Positions 17,358 through 27,028 of a stretch of 64,000 nucleotides of DNA are shown here, piece after piece (the stretch's first letter is position 1; every line of letters starts with the position of its first letter). The translations under genes and the position numbers were made by a program. The stretch is from Prevotellaceae bacterium (GTDB lineage Bacteria > Bacteroidota > Bacteroidia > Bacteroidales > Bacteroidaceae), in NCBI GenBank assembly GCA_028723525.1, contig JAQYET010000062.1:1-64000 (forward strand), in the 5' to 3' direction. Under the pieces are notes generated by a model. It was not told the origin of the DNA, searched no databases, and saw only the letters and a list, made by a program, of their open reading frames with translations.

Positions 17358-19559
17358 ATGATACCTAACGTATTTTGGCTCGTGCCGATAGCATCGGTCG
17401 CCGCCCTTGTAATGGCTTGGTTCTTCTTCCGCCAGATGATGAAGGAAGAGGAGGGTACACCACGAATGATTGAGATTGCCGAATATGTGCGCCGCGGCGC
17501 AATGGCTTATCTCAGACAACAATACAAGGTGGTGTTTATTGTATTCATAGTTCTGGCTTTGGTTTTCGCTTTCATGGCATACGTATTGAAAGTTCAGAAC
17601 GAATGGGTACCGTTTGCATTCCTCACAGGAGGTTTTTTCTCGGGACTTGCAGGCTTCTTCGGCATGAAGACCGCGACATACGCCAGTGCCCGCACTGCCA
17701 ATGCAGCCCGCAAGAGTCTCGATGGCGGACTGCGCATTGCTTTCCGCTCCGGTGCCGTGATGGGACTGGTGGTTGTCGGGCTCGGACTTCTCGACATCGC
17801 CATTTGGTTTCTCATCCTGACCGCTTTCTATCAAGGCGAGAACACGGCTCTCATAACAGTGACTACGACAATGCTCACATTCGGCATGGGAGCCTCGACA
17901 CAGGCTTTGTTCGCCAGAGTCGGCGGAGGAATATACACTAAGGCTGCCGACGTGGGAGCCGACCTCGTGGGAAAGGTTGAGGCAAACATTCCCGAAGACG
18001 ACCCGCGCAATCCTGCCACAATAGCCGATAACGTGGGAGACAACGTTGGCGACGTAGCCGGCATGGGTGCCGACCTTTACGAAAGCTACTGCGGAAGCAT
18101 ACTCTCAACTGCAGCACTCGGCGCAACGGCGTTCGCAGCGAGCAGCGACCTGCAGCTGCGTGCAGTGATTGCACCGATGATTATCGCAGCCGTCGGAGTA
18201 TTCCTCTCGCTCATCGGCATTTTCCTCGTGCGCACAAAAGAAGGAGCAACGATGAAAGACCTGCTCCATTCTCTCGGTTTGGGCACAAACATCTCTGCCG
18301 TGCTCATCGCCGTTGCTTCGTTTGCAATACTCTATTTGCTCAAACTCGAAAACTGGGTGGGCATATCATTCTCTGTGGTAACCGGTCTTGCTGCCGGCGT
18401 GATAATCGGACAGGCAACGGAATACTACACCTCACACAGTTACAAACCCACACAAGACATCTCGGCAGCCTCACAGACCGGCTCGGCAACTGTCATAATC
18501 AAAGGTATAGGAACAGGTATGATTTCAACCATGATACCGGTGGTAACAATCTCGGTTGCAATATTGTTGAGTTATCTTTGTGCCAACGAATTTAATATGT
18601 CGATGAATGCAGAGAGCATTTCCAAGGGACTTTACGGCATCGGTATTGCCGCAGTGGGAATGTTATCGACGCTCGGCATAACACTTGCCACAGACGCTTA
18701 CGGTCCGATTGCCGACAATGCGGGCGGCAATGCGGAGATGAGCGAACTCGGAGAAGAAGTGCGCCACCGCACCGATGCACTCGACGCACTGGGCAACACC
18801 ACAGCTGCCACAGGCAAGGGGTTTGCTATCGGTTCCGCCGCACTCACCGCTCTGGCTCTGCTGGCATCGTATATCGAGGAAATAAAGATTGCCATGATCC
18901 GTGCCGTTGAGCATGGTGCGGTTTATGTTGACTCGCTCGGACAACATTTTGACCCGTCAAAGGCAAACATGAACGACTTCATGGAGTTTTTCCAAGTCAC
19001 ACTAATCAATCCGAAAGTGCTCATCGGAACATTCATAGGAGCAATGGCAGCCTTCCTTTTCTCAGGCATAACGATGGGTGCGGTTGGGCGCGCTGCGGGC
19101 AGCATGGTTGACGAAGTGCGCCGCCAGTTCCGCGAGATAAAGGGTATTCTTGAGGGGAAAGCGACGCCCGACTACGGTCGCTGCGTGGAGATTTCCACAC
19201 GCTCGGCACAGCGCGAGATGATTTTCCCGTCGCTGCTTGCCATAGCAATCCCGGTTGTTGTGGGCTGCGTGCTCGGTGTTGCCGGCGTTCTCGGACTGCT
19301 TGTCGGCGGTCTGGCTGCAGGCTTCACACTGGCTATCTTCATGGCAAATGCAGGAGGAGCATGGGACAACGCAAAGAAAATGGTTGAAGAGGGTAACTTC
19401 GGCGGTAAAGGCTCCGACTGCCACAAGGCTACAATCGTGGGAGACACCGTTGGCGACCCGTTCAAGGACACGAGCGGTCCGTCGCTGAACATCCTCATAA
19501 AACTTATGTCTATGGTAAGCATTGTCATGGCAGGGCTTACCGTGGCATGTATTATCTGA
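17358..19559 (+). CDS. hppA: K+-stimulated membrane pyrophosphatase (ion-pumping)
   Basis: Integral membrane enzyme of 733 residues with about 16 helices. It hydrolyses pyrophosphate and pumps Na+ and/or H+ across the inner membrane. The pyrophosphate site is clear: DVGADLVGKVE near residue 197, DDPRNPATIADNVGDNVGD after it, and GDTVGDPFKDTSGPSLN at the C-terminus. In GNTTAATGKG the Ala where K+-independent enzymes have Lys marks the K+-dependent subfamily, which in Bacteroides pumps Na+. It saves energy from PPi made in biosynthesis, typical of anaerobes. Confidence 0.97.
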   Translation: MIPNVFWLVPIASVAALVMAWFFFRQMMKEEEGTPRMIEIAEYVRRGAMAYLRQQYKVVFIVFIVLALVFAFMAYVLKVQNEWVPFAFLTGGFFSGLAGFFGMKTATYASARTANAARKSLDGGLRIAFRSGAVMGLVVVGLGLLDIAIWFLILTAFYQGENTALITVTTTMLTFGMGASTQALFARVGGGIYTKAADVGADLVGKVEANIPEDDPRNPATIADNVGDNVGDVAGMGADLYESYCGSILSTAALGATAFAASSDLQLRAVIAPMIIAAVGVFLSLIGIFLVRTKEGATMKDLLHSLGLGTNISAVLIAVASFAILYLLKLENWVGISFSVVTGLAAGVIIGQATEYYTSHSYKPTQDISAASQTGSATVIIKGIGTGMISTMIPVVTISVAILLSYLCANEFNMSMNAESISKGLYGIGIAAVGMLSTLGITLATDAYGPIADNAGGNAEMSELGEEVRHRTDALDALGNTTAATGKGFAIGSAALTALALLASYIEEIKIAMIRAVEHGAVYVDSLGQHFDPSKANMNDFMEFFQVTLINPKVLIGTFIGAMAAFLFSGITMGAVGRAAGSMVDEVRRQFREIKGILEGKATPDYGRCVEISTRSAQREMIFPSLLAIAIPVVVGCVLGVAGVLGLLVGGLAAGFTLAIFMANAGGAWDNAKKMVEEGNFGGKGSDCHKATIVGDTVGDPFKDTSGPSLNILIKLMSMVSIVMAGLTVACII

Positions 19560-19578
19560 CAGGCACATTGTTAGCATA

Positions 19579-19833
19579 ATGAAGACTGAAGAAGAAAACA
19601 TGCTACAGGAAAGTAGCAGACACGGTGAGCACAGGCATCACCATAACCACTACGGACACCATGACAGGAGTCATGACAAAGAGCATATCGACTACAGCGA
19701 GAAGTTCAAGCGTCGCAACATCTCGGCTTCAAAACGCCGCAAGATTATTGAAAAAGTGCTGTTTTGGACGTTGTGTGTGATAGCCGTTATTGTAAGTGTG
19801 TTTTCAATCTACATCTATTGTCTTGAAAACTGA
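19579..19833 (+). CDS. His-rich single-pass membrane miniprotein, unknown
   Basis: An 84-residue protein 19 bases after hppA. The N-terminal half is polar and very rich in His (about 12 His within residues 15-37, e.g. HRHHHNHYGHHDRSH). A basic stretch (KFKRRNISASKRRKIIEK) and one membrane helix (VLFWTLCVIAVIVSVFSIYIY) follow, so the His tail most likely faces the cytoplasm. Poly-His stretches often bind Zn, Ni or Cu, but no family is recognised. The spacing and the strong terminator just after it (19867-19909) suggest co-transcription with hppA. Confidence 0.65.
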   Translation: MKTEEENMLQESSRHGEHRHHHNHYGHHDRSHDKEHIDYSEKFKRRNISASKRRKIIEKVLFWTLCVIAVIVSVFSIYIYCLEN

Positions 19834-19866
19834 TTGGCATTTCGCCGTGCCATTCATGTCATATAT

Positions 19867-19909
19867 ACGAATACGCGGGGACTGAAAAAGACTCGCGTAT
19901 TCGTTTTTT
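19867..19909 (+). terminator. Terminator of the hppA unit
   Basis: Arms ACGAATACGCG (19867-19877) and CGCGTATTCGT (19894-19904) form an 11-bp stem followed by TTTTTT. This is a textbook intrinsic terminator. Confidence 0.92.
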
Positions 19910-19995
19910 AATATTAACTTTCCCCACGGTTTTCTCCTCTTTACCTGCATAAATTGCGATGAAAGTATTACCTTTGACGGCAAAAAGGAAAAACA

Positions 19996-20730
19996 ATGGA
20001 TAAGCACCCTATATGTTTCGCTTCGCTCGGACCGGGCGACCCCGAGTTGATGACATTGAAAACGCTTAATTCCCTTCGCTCTGCCGACATTATTTTCGTG
20101 CCTTCCACTATAGACCGCGAGGGCAGACATTCGTCGCGCGCCGCCGAGATCGTCACAGCCAATGTCCCCGACGCTCCCATACACACGTTCCATTTACCCA
20201 TGAGTCGCAACCGCGATGCTGCCATGAGCGCATACTCCGGGGTCTATGATGCTGCCATATCTGCATGGCAGGAGGGCAAACGGGTAGTTATTGGCGTAGA
20301 GGGCGACGTGAGCATCTATGCTTCCATTCACTATGTTATGGACAGGATGATGTCGGAGGGCGTGGCAGTGGAGCAGTTGCCGGGCATTCCGTCGTTCATC
20401 GCAGCAGCAGGAGAGGCATGCCTTTCGCTGATAAGTCAGCAGGAGAAATTGCTCGTAATGCCGGGATTTAAAAGCAAATCGATGCTCACCCGCGCCCTCG
20501 ACTCCGGTTGCGTGGTTGCCGTAATGAAGTTGTCGGGATGCGAGAAAATGATGAAAAACTACATCCATGAGCACCCGGAGAACACCTATTATTATATAGA
20601 GAACGCGAGCAACGCGGCGGCTTATCACACAACCGACCGTAAGCAAATTGCCAACCTGCCGTTCCCCTACTTCTCATTGATGATTATAAGAAGAAAAGTC
20701 TCTGCTTCACCCGGTAATGATTATGTGTGA
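19996..20730 (+). CDS. cbiL: Precorrin-2 C20-methyltransferase (CbiL/CobI)
   Basis: Methylates C-20 of precorrin-2 or cobalt-factor II in corrin ring synthesis with SAM as donor. The 244 residues show the tetrapyrrole methylase motifs LGPGDPELMTLKTLNSL, the GVEGDVSIY block and LPGIPSFIAAAG. No other cobalamin genes lie nearby, so it is an orphan member of a long pathway. A TACCTTTG box (19969-19976) sits 19 bases upstream of the ATG, without a clear -33, so it seems to have its own promoter. Confidence 0.88.
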   Translation: MDKHPICFASLGPGDPELMTLKTLNSLRSADIIFVPSTIDREGRHSSRAAEIVTANVPDAPIHTFHLPMSRNRDAAMSAYSGVYDAAISAWQEGKRVVIGVEGDVSIYASIHYVMDRMMSEGVAVEQLPGIPSFIAAAGEACLSLISQQEKLLVMPGFKSKSMLTRALDSGCVVAVMKLSGCEKMMKNYIHEHPENTYYYIENASNAAAYHTTDRKQIANLPFPYFSLMIIRRKVSASPGNDYV

Positions 20731-20790
20731 AGTAAAGCGGAATTGCTTTCAAATATTTACTATTTCGTTTGTTGGGAAACGATTTATGAA

Positions 20791-20878
20791 AAAATAAAAT
20801 CGGCGATTTTGCAAAGTAAAATCGGCGAAATTACAGACCAAAATCGGCGAAATTACTTTGCAAATTCGCCGATTTTGG
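20791..20878. repeat. Four-unit 22-bp palindromic array, copy 1
   Basis: Four consecutive 22-base units have TCGSCGA cores at 20800, 20822, 20844 and 20866, exactly 22 bases apart. The first three read TCGGCGA and the fourth TCGCCGA. Units 3 and 4 form a perfect 16-bp stem: GACCAAAATCGGCGAA (20836-20851) with its complement at 20865-20880. The array lies between the converging ends of cbiL and the ATP-grasp gene. The same array occurs at 31310, 45014 and 56751. Confidence 0.92.
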
Positions 20879-20913
20879 TCTTCAGGAGTTTATCAACAGG
20901 GCACAGAAAGACG

Positions 20914-21996
20914 TCATATCACCTTCACAAAGGGGTTCTCCAAGGGTGATACGCGCAGCACATAATTCACGTCATGGTCTATGTGCATCATGCTCATTGC
21001 CACCGATTGGCCGGGAGTGATTGCCAAAGCCACGTGCCCCATAGTGCGCCTGAGGTTTATCTCAACACAAGGATGCAACAGAAATCCACCGCCATTGCCT
21101 TCCGATGCCACCACCATCATATCCACTCCGAACGGTCCGCAATAGTTGTTTTTGAACAGGTTCTCGAAATAATGGCATACCCTCGACTGCACATCGAGCA
21201 GGAATTCTGTAGGAATATAGCGTGAGAGCATTGCTGTTTTATCCTCCTCGCATGCCAAAATGTTGCCCGTGTAAGCACCGTTGCGCGTCATGAAAAGCGA
21301 CAGACCGCGATATTTCACGCTGCCGTCGGGCATCGCCTCAAATTCCATTCCGAAATCTTTCACCTTATTATAATATGGTTCCACCATGATACTGCCCTGC
21401 TCGTAGATTACGTTTTTCATAAATCCTGAAACGGAGGGCGTGGCTTGCCGCATCACATAGCGCACTCCCCTACCGCTGCTGCTCCACGGCGCTTTCAGCA
21501 CTATCCTATCTTTCTCCGCCAACCACTTATCCACCTGCTCGGTGTTTTTTGCCGAGAAAGCCTCGCCGCAGGTGAAAGGCTCTATGCCTTCACGCAGCAC
21601 ACGCAAGGCACGCTGGGTCTGAATACGGCTTGAGAGCAAGCGTATGTGTTCCAAAACATTATCTGAAGGCATGTCGGCAGAACAGACATCAATGTCGGCA
21701 AGGCGGGTAGTTATGGCATTGTCCCACCCCCACGGCTTCACAGAGTCGAATTTCACCCCCTGAATGTCGGTGTCGGAAACAAAGCAAACATCTGCCTTAC
21801 TACCCCGAAATCGAGCCGCAGCCTTCACCGCGAAAGCAACATCGTCAACAAGCACAGCATCGCCATCGGCTGCCCATAACGCAGCAATCCAACCCAAATT
21901 CATGCGTAGTTCCTGCGCTGCATGCGGAGGTGTAAAACGGTTTCGGTTGCATGCGAGAGCGATGTCGTGCTCCGGATTAAATATATGTAAATCCAT
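20914..21996 (-). CDS. Uncharacterised ATP-grasp-like protein
   Basis: A 360-residue cytoplasmic protein whose C-terminal two-thirds look like an ATP-grasp ligase. It has IVLKAPWSSSGRGVRYV (ATP-binding lysine and Gly-rich loop), SIMVEPYYNKVKDFGMEFEA, and the metal-binding end GPFGVDMMVV with HPCVEINLRRTMGHVA. The N-terminus MDLHIFNPEHDIALACN and the HAAQELRMNLG block are typical of a conserved Bacteroidetes family with no assigned substrate. It stands alone, convergent with cbiL. The fold call is fairly sure; the reaction is unknown. Confidence 0.78.
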   Translation of the reverse strand: MDLHIFNPEHDIALACNRNRFTPPHAAQELRMNLGWIAALWAADGDAVLVDDVAFAVKAAARFRGSKADVCFVSDTDIQGVKFDSVKPWGWDNAITTRLADIDVCSADMPSDNVLEHIRLLSSRIQTQRALRVLREGIEPFTCGEAFSAKNTEQVDKWLAEKDRIVLKAPWSSSGRGVRYVMRQATPSVSGFMKNVIYEQGSIMVEPYYNKVKDFGMEFEAMPDGSVKYRGLSLFMTRNGAYTGNILACEEDKTAMLSRYIPTEFLLDVQSRVCHYFENLFKNNYCGPFGVDMMVVASEGNGGGFLLHPCVEINLRRTMGHVALAITPGQSVAMSMMHIDHDVNYVLRVSPLENPFVKVI

Positions 21997-22065
21997 TTTT
22001 TATTCTTAATATTACCAATACGAGTGCAAAATTAGTAAAAAAGCATCATATTTTGCCAACTACAG

Positions 22066-22096
22066 TTTGCAAATTAAGATTTTATTATTACTTTTG
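22066..22096 (+). promoter_or_regulatory. Promoter of the AAA ATPase gene
   Basis: TTTG (22066-22069), a 19-base spacer and TACTTTTG (22089-22096) match the Bacteroidetes consensus. They lie 28 bases before the ATG at 22125. Confidence 0.8.
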
Positions 22097-22124
22097 CACA
22101 TTGAAAACAAGCTATATTAAATAA

Positions 22125-23312
22125 ATGGAAGCATTCTTTCGCACGCACAGTTATCTTGTTGAACATGTCAATGCCCCGGTTAGACGACAGTTGATGGACG
22201 AAATAAATTGGGACGACAGAATGATTGGCATCAAGGGAACGCGCGGCGTGGGCAAAACAACATTCCTGCTGCAGTATGCAAAGGAGTATTTCGGAACGTA
22301 TGACCGCAAATGCCTTTACGTCAACATGAACAACTTCTTCTTCCAAGGTAACGGCATCGCTGACTTCGCACACGAGTTCTATAATAACGGAGGTAAGGTG
22401 TTGCTGATTGACCAAGTGTTCAAAGAAACCGACTGGAGCAAACAACTGCGAAGATGCTACGACGAACTGCCGGGATTGAAAATAGTCTTCACCGGTTCGA
22501 GTGTAATGAGGCTGAAAGAAGAAAACCCCGAACTTAACGGTATAGTGAAGAGTTACGACCTGCGAGGATTTTCGTTCCGAGAGTTCCTCAACCTTCAGAC
22601 CGGTAACAACATACCGTCTTACACCCTCGATGATATTTTACAGAACCACAAGCAAATAGTGAGGCAGATATTGCCCAAGGTGTCTCCTTTGAAGCATTTT
22701 CAAGACTATGTGCATCATGGGTATTATCCGTTCTTCCTTGAAGACCGGAACTACTCGGAGAACCTGCTCAAGACGATGAACATGATGACCGAAGTGGACA
22801 TCCTGCTGATAAAACAGATAGACCTCAAATATCTCACGAAGATAAAGAAGTTGTTCTATCTGCTCGCACTGGCAGGCTCGAAGGCTCCGAACATCAGTAT
22901 GCTCGCCCACGAGATACATACGAGCCGGGCAACGGTTATGAACTACATCAAATATCTTGCTGATGCGCGGTTGCTGAACATGATTTACAACCCGGGACAG
23001 ACATTCCCCAAGAAGCCGGCCAAGGTGATGGTGAACAACTCTAACCTGATGTATGCCGTCTATCCGATAAAGGTTGAGAAACAGGATGTAATGGAAACAT
23101 TCTTCGTAAATTCGCTCATGAAAGACCATGTGGTGAACAACGGCAAGAGTCCTAACCAATATATCGTCGATGGCAAGCATAAATTCCGCGTCTGCGATGC
23201 CACAAGGTGTAACAATATACGCATCAACAGCGATACGGTTTATGCAAGATATAACACAGAAATAGGCTTCGACAGCCAGATACCTTTGTGGTTGTTGGGC
23301 TTTTTATACTGA
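22125..23312 (+). CDS. AAA-type ATPase with DUF4143-like C-terminus
   Basis: A 395-residue ATP-binding protein of the AAA_14/DUF4143 class, common in Bacteroidetes and of unknown role. Walker A is GTRGVGKTT (38-46), a Walker B-like LLIDQVFKE follows near residue 92, and VFTGSS is the sensor 1-like motif. The region from about 270 has a winged-helix look (APNISMLAHEIHTSRATVMNYIKYL). Beyond that, the DUF4143 part is expected to be a degenerate nuclease-like domain. It sits 38 bases upstream of nifJ, with its own promoter, but no functional link is evident. Confidence 0.85.
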   Translation: MEAFFRTHSYLVEHVNAPVRRQLMDEINWDDRMIGIKGTRGVGKTTFLLQYAKEYFGTYDRKCLYVNMNNFFFQGNGIADFAHEFYNNGGKVLLIDQVFKETDWSKQLRRCYDELPGLKIVFTGSSVMRLKEENPELNGIVKSYDLRGFSFREFLNLQTGNNIPSYTLDDILQNHKQIVRQILPKVSPLKHFQDYVHHGYYPFFLEDRNYSENLLKTMNMMTEVDILLIKQIDLKYLTKIKKLFYLLALAGSKAPNISMLAHEIHTSRATVMNYIKYLADARLLNMIYNPGQTFPKKPAKVMVNNSNLMYAVYPIKVEKQDVMETFFVNSLMKDHVVNNGKSPNQYIVDGKHKFRVCDATRCNNIRINSDTVYARYNTEIGFDSQIPLWLLGFLY

Positions 23313-23350
23313 AATAAGGGATACATTAACATTATAACTAATAATTTTTT

Positions 23351-26300
23351 ATGGTAAAAGAAAGAAAGTTTATCACATGTGATGGAAATGAGGCAGCAGC
23401 GCATATAAGTTATATGTTCTCTGAAGTGGCCGCCATCTACCCTATCACGCCATCCACTCCAATGGCTGAACACGTTGATAACTGGTCGGCAAAGGGCAGA
23501 AGAAACCTTTTCGGACAAACTGTCAGCGTGCAGGAAATGCAATCGGAGGCAGGAGCAGCAGGGGCTGTTCACGGTTCGTTGCAGGCAGGAGCACTTACCA
23601 CAACGTTCACTGCGTCGCAAGGTCTGCTGCTCATGATTCCTAACATGTACAAGATAGCAGGCGAGTTGCTGCCATGCGTTTTCAACGTGTCTGCTCGCAC
23701 AATCGCCTCTCACTCGCTCTGTATATTTGGCGACCATCAAGACGTAATGGCTTGTCGCCAGACCGGTTTCGCAATGCTTTGCGAAGGCTCTGTGCAGGAA
23801 GTAATGGACATGACGGCAGTGGCGCACCTCGCTTCACTGAAAACCGAAGTCCCGTTCATCAACTTCTTCGACGGTTTCCGTACTTCGCATGAGTATCAGA
23901 AGATTGAAATGCTGGACATGGATGACATTCGCCCTCTCGTTAGTCAGGATGACATAATGCGTTTCCGTAAACGAGCAATGAGTCCGGAGCACCCTATAAC
24001 ACGCGGTACGGCAGAAAACCCGGAGACATTCTTTACCCATCGCGAGGCGTCTAACTCGCATTATCTGAACGTTCCGGAAATTGTTGAGAACTATCTCGGT
24101 GAGATTTCAAAGATAACAGGACGCGAATACCACATATTCTCTTACTATGGAGCAGAAGATGCAGACCGAATGATAATCCTGATGGGTTCTGCCACCGAAG
24201 CTGCACGTGAGGCAATAGACCATCTTAACAGTAATGGCGAGAAGGTGGGCATGATAAGTGTGCATCTCTATCGTCCTTTCTCTGTGAAGCATTTGCTTGC
24301 GGCTGTACCTAAGACGGTAAAACGCATCGCCGTGCTCGACCGCACCAAAGAGCCGGGAGCGGGCGGAGAACCGCTTTATCTGGACGTAAAGGACGCTTTT
24401 TACGAGACAGAGAACCGCCCACTCATCGTTGGCGGACGCTACGGTCTGGGCTCCTACGACACCACTCCGGCACAAATAGTGTCTGTTTTCAATAATCTTG
24501 CACTGCCGGAGCCAAAGAATCACTTCACACTCGGCATCGTTGACGATGTTACATTCACCTCACTGCCAAAGGTGGAGGAACTCGCACTGGGCGGAAAAGG
24601 AATGTTCCAAGCCAAATTCTACGGTCTCGGTGCCGACGGAACGGTGGGTGCGAACAAGAACTCAGTAAAGATTATAGGTAACAATACAGATAAATACTGT
24701 CAGGCTTACTTCTCATACGACTCAAAGAAGTCGGGAGGTTTCACCTGTTCTCACCTGCGTTTCGGTGACGAACCGATACGTTCTACATATCTTGTCACCA
24801 CGCCTAACTTCGTGGCGTGTCACGTTCAGGCTTATCTGCACATGTATGACGTGACGCGAGGACTGCAGAAGAACGGCACGTTCCTGCTCAATACAATCTT
24901 TGACGGAGAAGAACTTGTGAAGTTCATCCCTAACAAAATAAAGCGATATTTTGCCCAAAACAACATCACTGTATATACTATCAATGCAACAAAGATAGCA
25001 CAGGAGATAGGACTTGGCAACCGCACGAACACCATTTTGCAAAGTGCTTTCTTCCGCATCACCGAAGTTATTCCCGTGGAACTTGCCGTGGAGAAGATGA
25101 AGGAGGCTGTAGTGAAGTCTTACGGAAAGAAAGGACAGGACGTTGTTGACAAGAACTTTGCTGCCGTTGACCGCGGTGACGGATATAAGTTGTTCCCTGT
25201 TGACCCGTCATGGGCAGAACTTCCTGACGACGAAATCGTGGAAGACGACGCTCCGGCTTTCGTGAAAGAGCTTGTAAGACCTATCAATGCACAGGCAGGC
25301 GACTTGCTGAAAGTGTCAGACTTCGTTAAGCATGACACCGTGGATGGGTCATGGCAGGCAGGCACCACTGCATACGAGAAGCGCGGCGTGGAGGCTTTTG
25401 TGCCTATATGGAACAAGGAAAACTGTATTCAGTGCAACCAATGTGCCTACGTATGTCCGCATGCTTCAATACGTCCTATCGTGCTCGACGATGCAGAGAA
25501 CAGTGCATTCGCTGCAGCCGATGACACCATAACGATGAAAGCTCCGAAACCGATGGCCGGCATGCACTTCCGTATTCAGGTGTCGGTACTCGACTGTATG
25601 GGCTGTAGTAACTGTGCCGATGTGTGCCCCGGAAACCCGAAACTTGGCAAAGCTCTTACAATGGTGCCTTTCAATCCGGATGATGAGAGAATGATACAGG
25701 AAGAAGAGAACTGGAAATATGTTTCCAACAATGTGAAGAGTAAGCAGCATCTCATTGACATTCGCAGCAGTGTGAAGAACTCACAGTTCGCTAAACCGCT
25801 GTTTGAATTCTCCGGTGCTTGCGCAGGTTGTGGCGAAACGCCTTACGTTAAACTCGTAAGTCAACTCTACGGCGACCGTCAGATGATTGCAAATGCCACG
25901 GGTTGTTCTTCGATTTACTCGGCTTCGATACCCGCAACACCTTATACCACGAATGAGAAAGGTCAAGGACCGGCGTTCAACAACTCTCTGTTTGAAGACT
26001 TCTGCGAGTTCGGTATGGGTATGGTGCTCGGAAACAAGAAGATGAAAGAGCGTGTTGCGCAACTCCTTTTGGATGCTACGTCACACGAGGACTGCCCTGC
26101 CGAATTCAAGGCTTTGGCTGAAGAATGGATTGAAAAGAGAGAAGACGCTGACGAAACGAAGCGTTTGGCAGAACAACTCCGACCATATATTGACAACGGA
26201 GCGGATGCCGGATGCGAGAATTGCAACGAGCTGAAGACTCTCGGGCACTATCTCGTAAAGCGCAGCCAGTGGATTATCGGAGGCGACGGTGCATCATACG

Positions 26301-26941
26301 ACATCGGTTACGGTGGTCTCGACCATGTGATTGCTTCCGGTGAAGATGTGAACATCCTCGTTCTCGACACCGAGGTGTATTCAAACACCGGCGGACAGGC
26401 ATCCAAGTCAACTCCGATTGGTGCAATCGCACAGTTCGCGGCACAAGGAAAGCGCATCCGAAAGAAAGACCTTGGCTTGATAGCAACGACCTATGGCTAC
26501 GTTTATGTGGCACAGGTAGCAATGGGCGCAGACCAAACCCAATGTCTAAAGGCAATCCGCGAGGCTGAGGCTTGGCACGGACCTTCGCTGGTCATTGCAT
26601 ACTCTCCATGTATCAATCATGGTCTGAAAGCCAAGGGTGGCATGGGTAAGAGTCAGGCAGAGGAGGCAAAGGCTGTGGAATGCGGCTACTGGCATCTGTG
26701 GAGATACAACCCTACGCTCGCCGAGGAAGGCAAGAACCCGTTCTTGCTCGACTCCAAAAAGCCGAACTGGGAACTCTTCCATGACTTCCTGATGGGTGAA
26801 GTGAGATACCTGTCCCTGAAGAAAGCCTTCCCCAATGAGGCTGAAGAACTGTTCGCAGAAGCAGAAAAAATGGCAAAGATACGCTATCAAAGCTATGTGC
26901 GACAGACACAGTTGAACTGGACAATAGAAGATGAGAAATAG
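23351..26941 (+). CDS. nifJ: Pyruvate:ferredoxin (flavodoxin) oxidoreductase
   Basis: Oxidises pyruvate to acetyl-CoA and CO2 and passes electrons to ferredoxin or flavodoxin, the main anaerobic route. This is the single-chain form of 1196 residues with all domains in order. The pyrimidine-binding domain (YPITPSTPMAEHVD) comes first, then the middle transketolase-like and gamma domains (GLGADGTVGANKNSVK). Two 4Fe-4S clusters follow (CIQCNQCAYVCP and CMGCSNCADVCP), then a CAGCGETPY motif. The C-terminal TPP-binding domain has GDGASYDIGYGGLDH and NTGGQASKSTP. It ends at a hairpin (26960-26991). Confidence 0.98.
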   Translation: MVKERKFITCDGNEAAAHISYMFSEVAAIYPITPSTPMAEHVDNWSAKGRRNLFGQTVSVQEMQSEAGAAGAVHGSLQAGALTTTFTASQGLLLMIPNMYKIAGELLPCVFNVSARTIASHSLCIFGDHQDVMACRQTGFAMLCEGSVQEVMDMTAVAHLASLKTEVPFINFFDGFRTSHEYQKIEMLDMDDIRPLVSQDDIMRFRKRAMSPEHPITRGTAENPETFFTHREASNSHYLNVPEIVENYLGEISKITGREYHIFSYYGAEDADRMIILMGSATEAAREAIDHLNSNGEKVGMISVHLYRPFSVKHLLAAVPKTVKRIAVLDRTKEPGAGGEPLYLDVKDAFYETENRPLIVGGRYGLGSYDTTPAQIVSVFNNLALPEPKNHFTLGIVDDVTFTSLPKVEELALGGKGMFQAKFYGLGADGTVGANKNSVKIIGNNTDKYCQAYFSYDSKKSGGFTCSHLRFGDEPIRSTYLVTTPNFVACHVQAYLHMYDVTRGLQKNGTFLLNTIFDGEELVKFIPNKIKRYFAQNNITVYTINATKIAQEIGLGNRTNTILQSAFFRITEVIPVELAVEKMKEAVVKSYGKKGQDVVDKNFAAVDRGDGYKLFPVDPSWAELPDDEIVEDDAPAFVKELVRPINAQAGDLLKVSDFVKHDTVDGSWQAGTTAYEKRGVEAFVPIWNKENCIQCNQCAYVCPHASIRPIVLDDAENSAFAAADDTITMKAPKPMAGMHFRIQVSVLDCMGCSNCADVCPGNPKLGKALTMVPFNPDDERMIQEEENWKYVSNNVKSKQHLIDIRSSVKNSQFAKPLFEFSGACAGCGETPYVKLVSQLYGDRQMIANATGCSSIYSASIPATPYTTNEKGQGPAFNNSLFEDFCEFGMGMVLGNKKMKERVAQLLLDATSHEDCPAEFKALAEEWIEKREDADETKRLAEQLRPYIDNGADAGCENCNELKTLGHYLVKRSQWIIGGDGASYDIGYGGLDHVIASGEDVNILVLDTEVYSNTGGQASKSTPIGAIAQFAAQGKRIRKKDLGLIATTYGYVYVAQVAMGADQTQCLKAIREAEAWHGPSLVIAYSPCINHGLKAKGGMGKSQAEEAKAVECGYWHLWRYNPTLAEEGKNPFLLDSKKPNWELFHDFLMGEVRYLSLKKAFPNEAEELFAEAEKMAKIRYQSYVRQTQLNWTIEDEK

Positions 26942-26959
26942 CTCATGAATAACAAACAG

Positions 26960-26991
26960 AAGGTGGTGTCCTTACATTGGGATGCCACCTT
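26960..26991 (+). terminator. Terminator-like hairpin after nifJ
   Basis: AAGGTGGTGTCC (26960-26971) pairs with 26980-26991 in a 12-bp stem with two G-U pairs and an 8-base loop. The T-tail is weak. Confidence 0.65.
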
Positions 26992-27028
26992 TATAGTCTC
27001 CTAAAACTCATGTAAAACAATATCAGCA

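Noticed and set aside
20743..20949. 68-residue plus-strand ORF that resembles another at 56607-56801
   Set aside because: Both run through the 22-bp repeat arrays (shared KSA.LQSKIG), so their likeness comes from the repeat, not from a protein family; no start signal or homology is visible.
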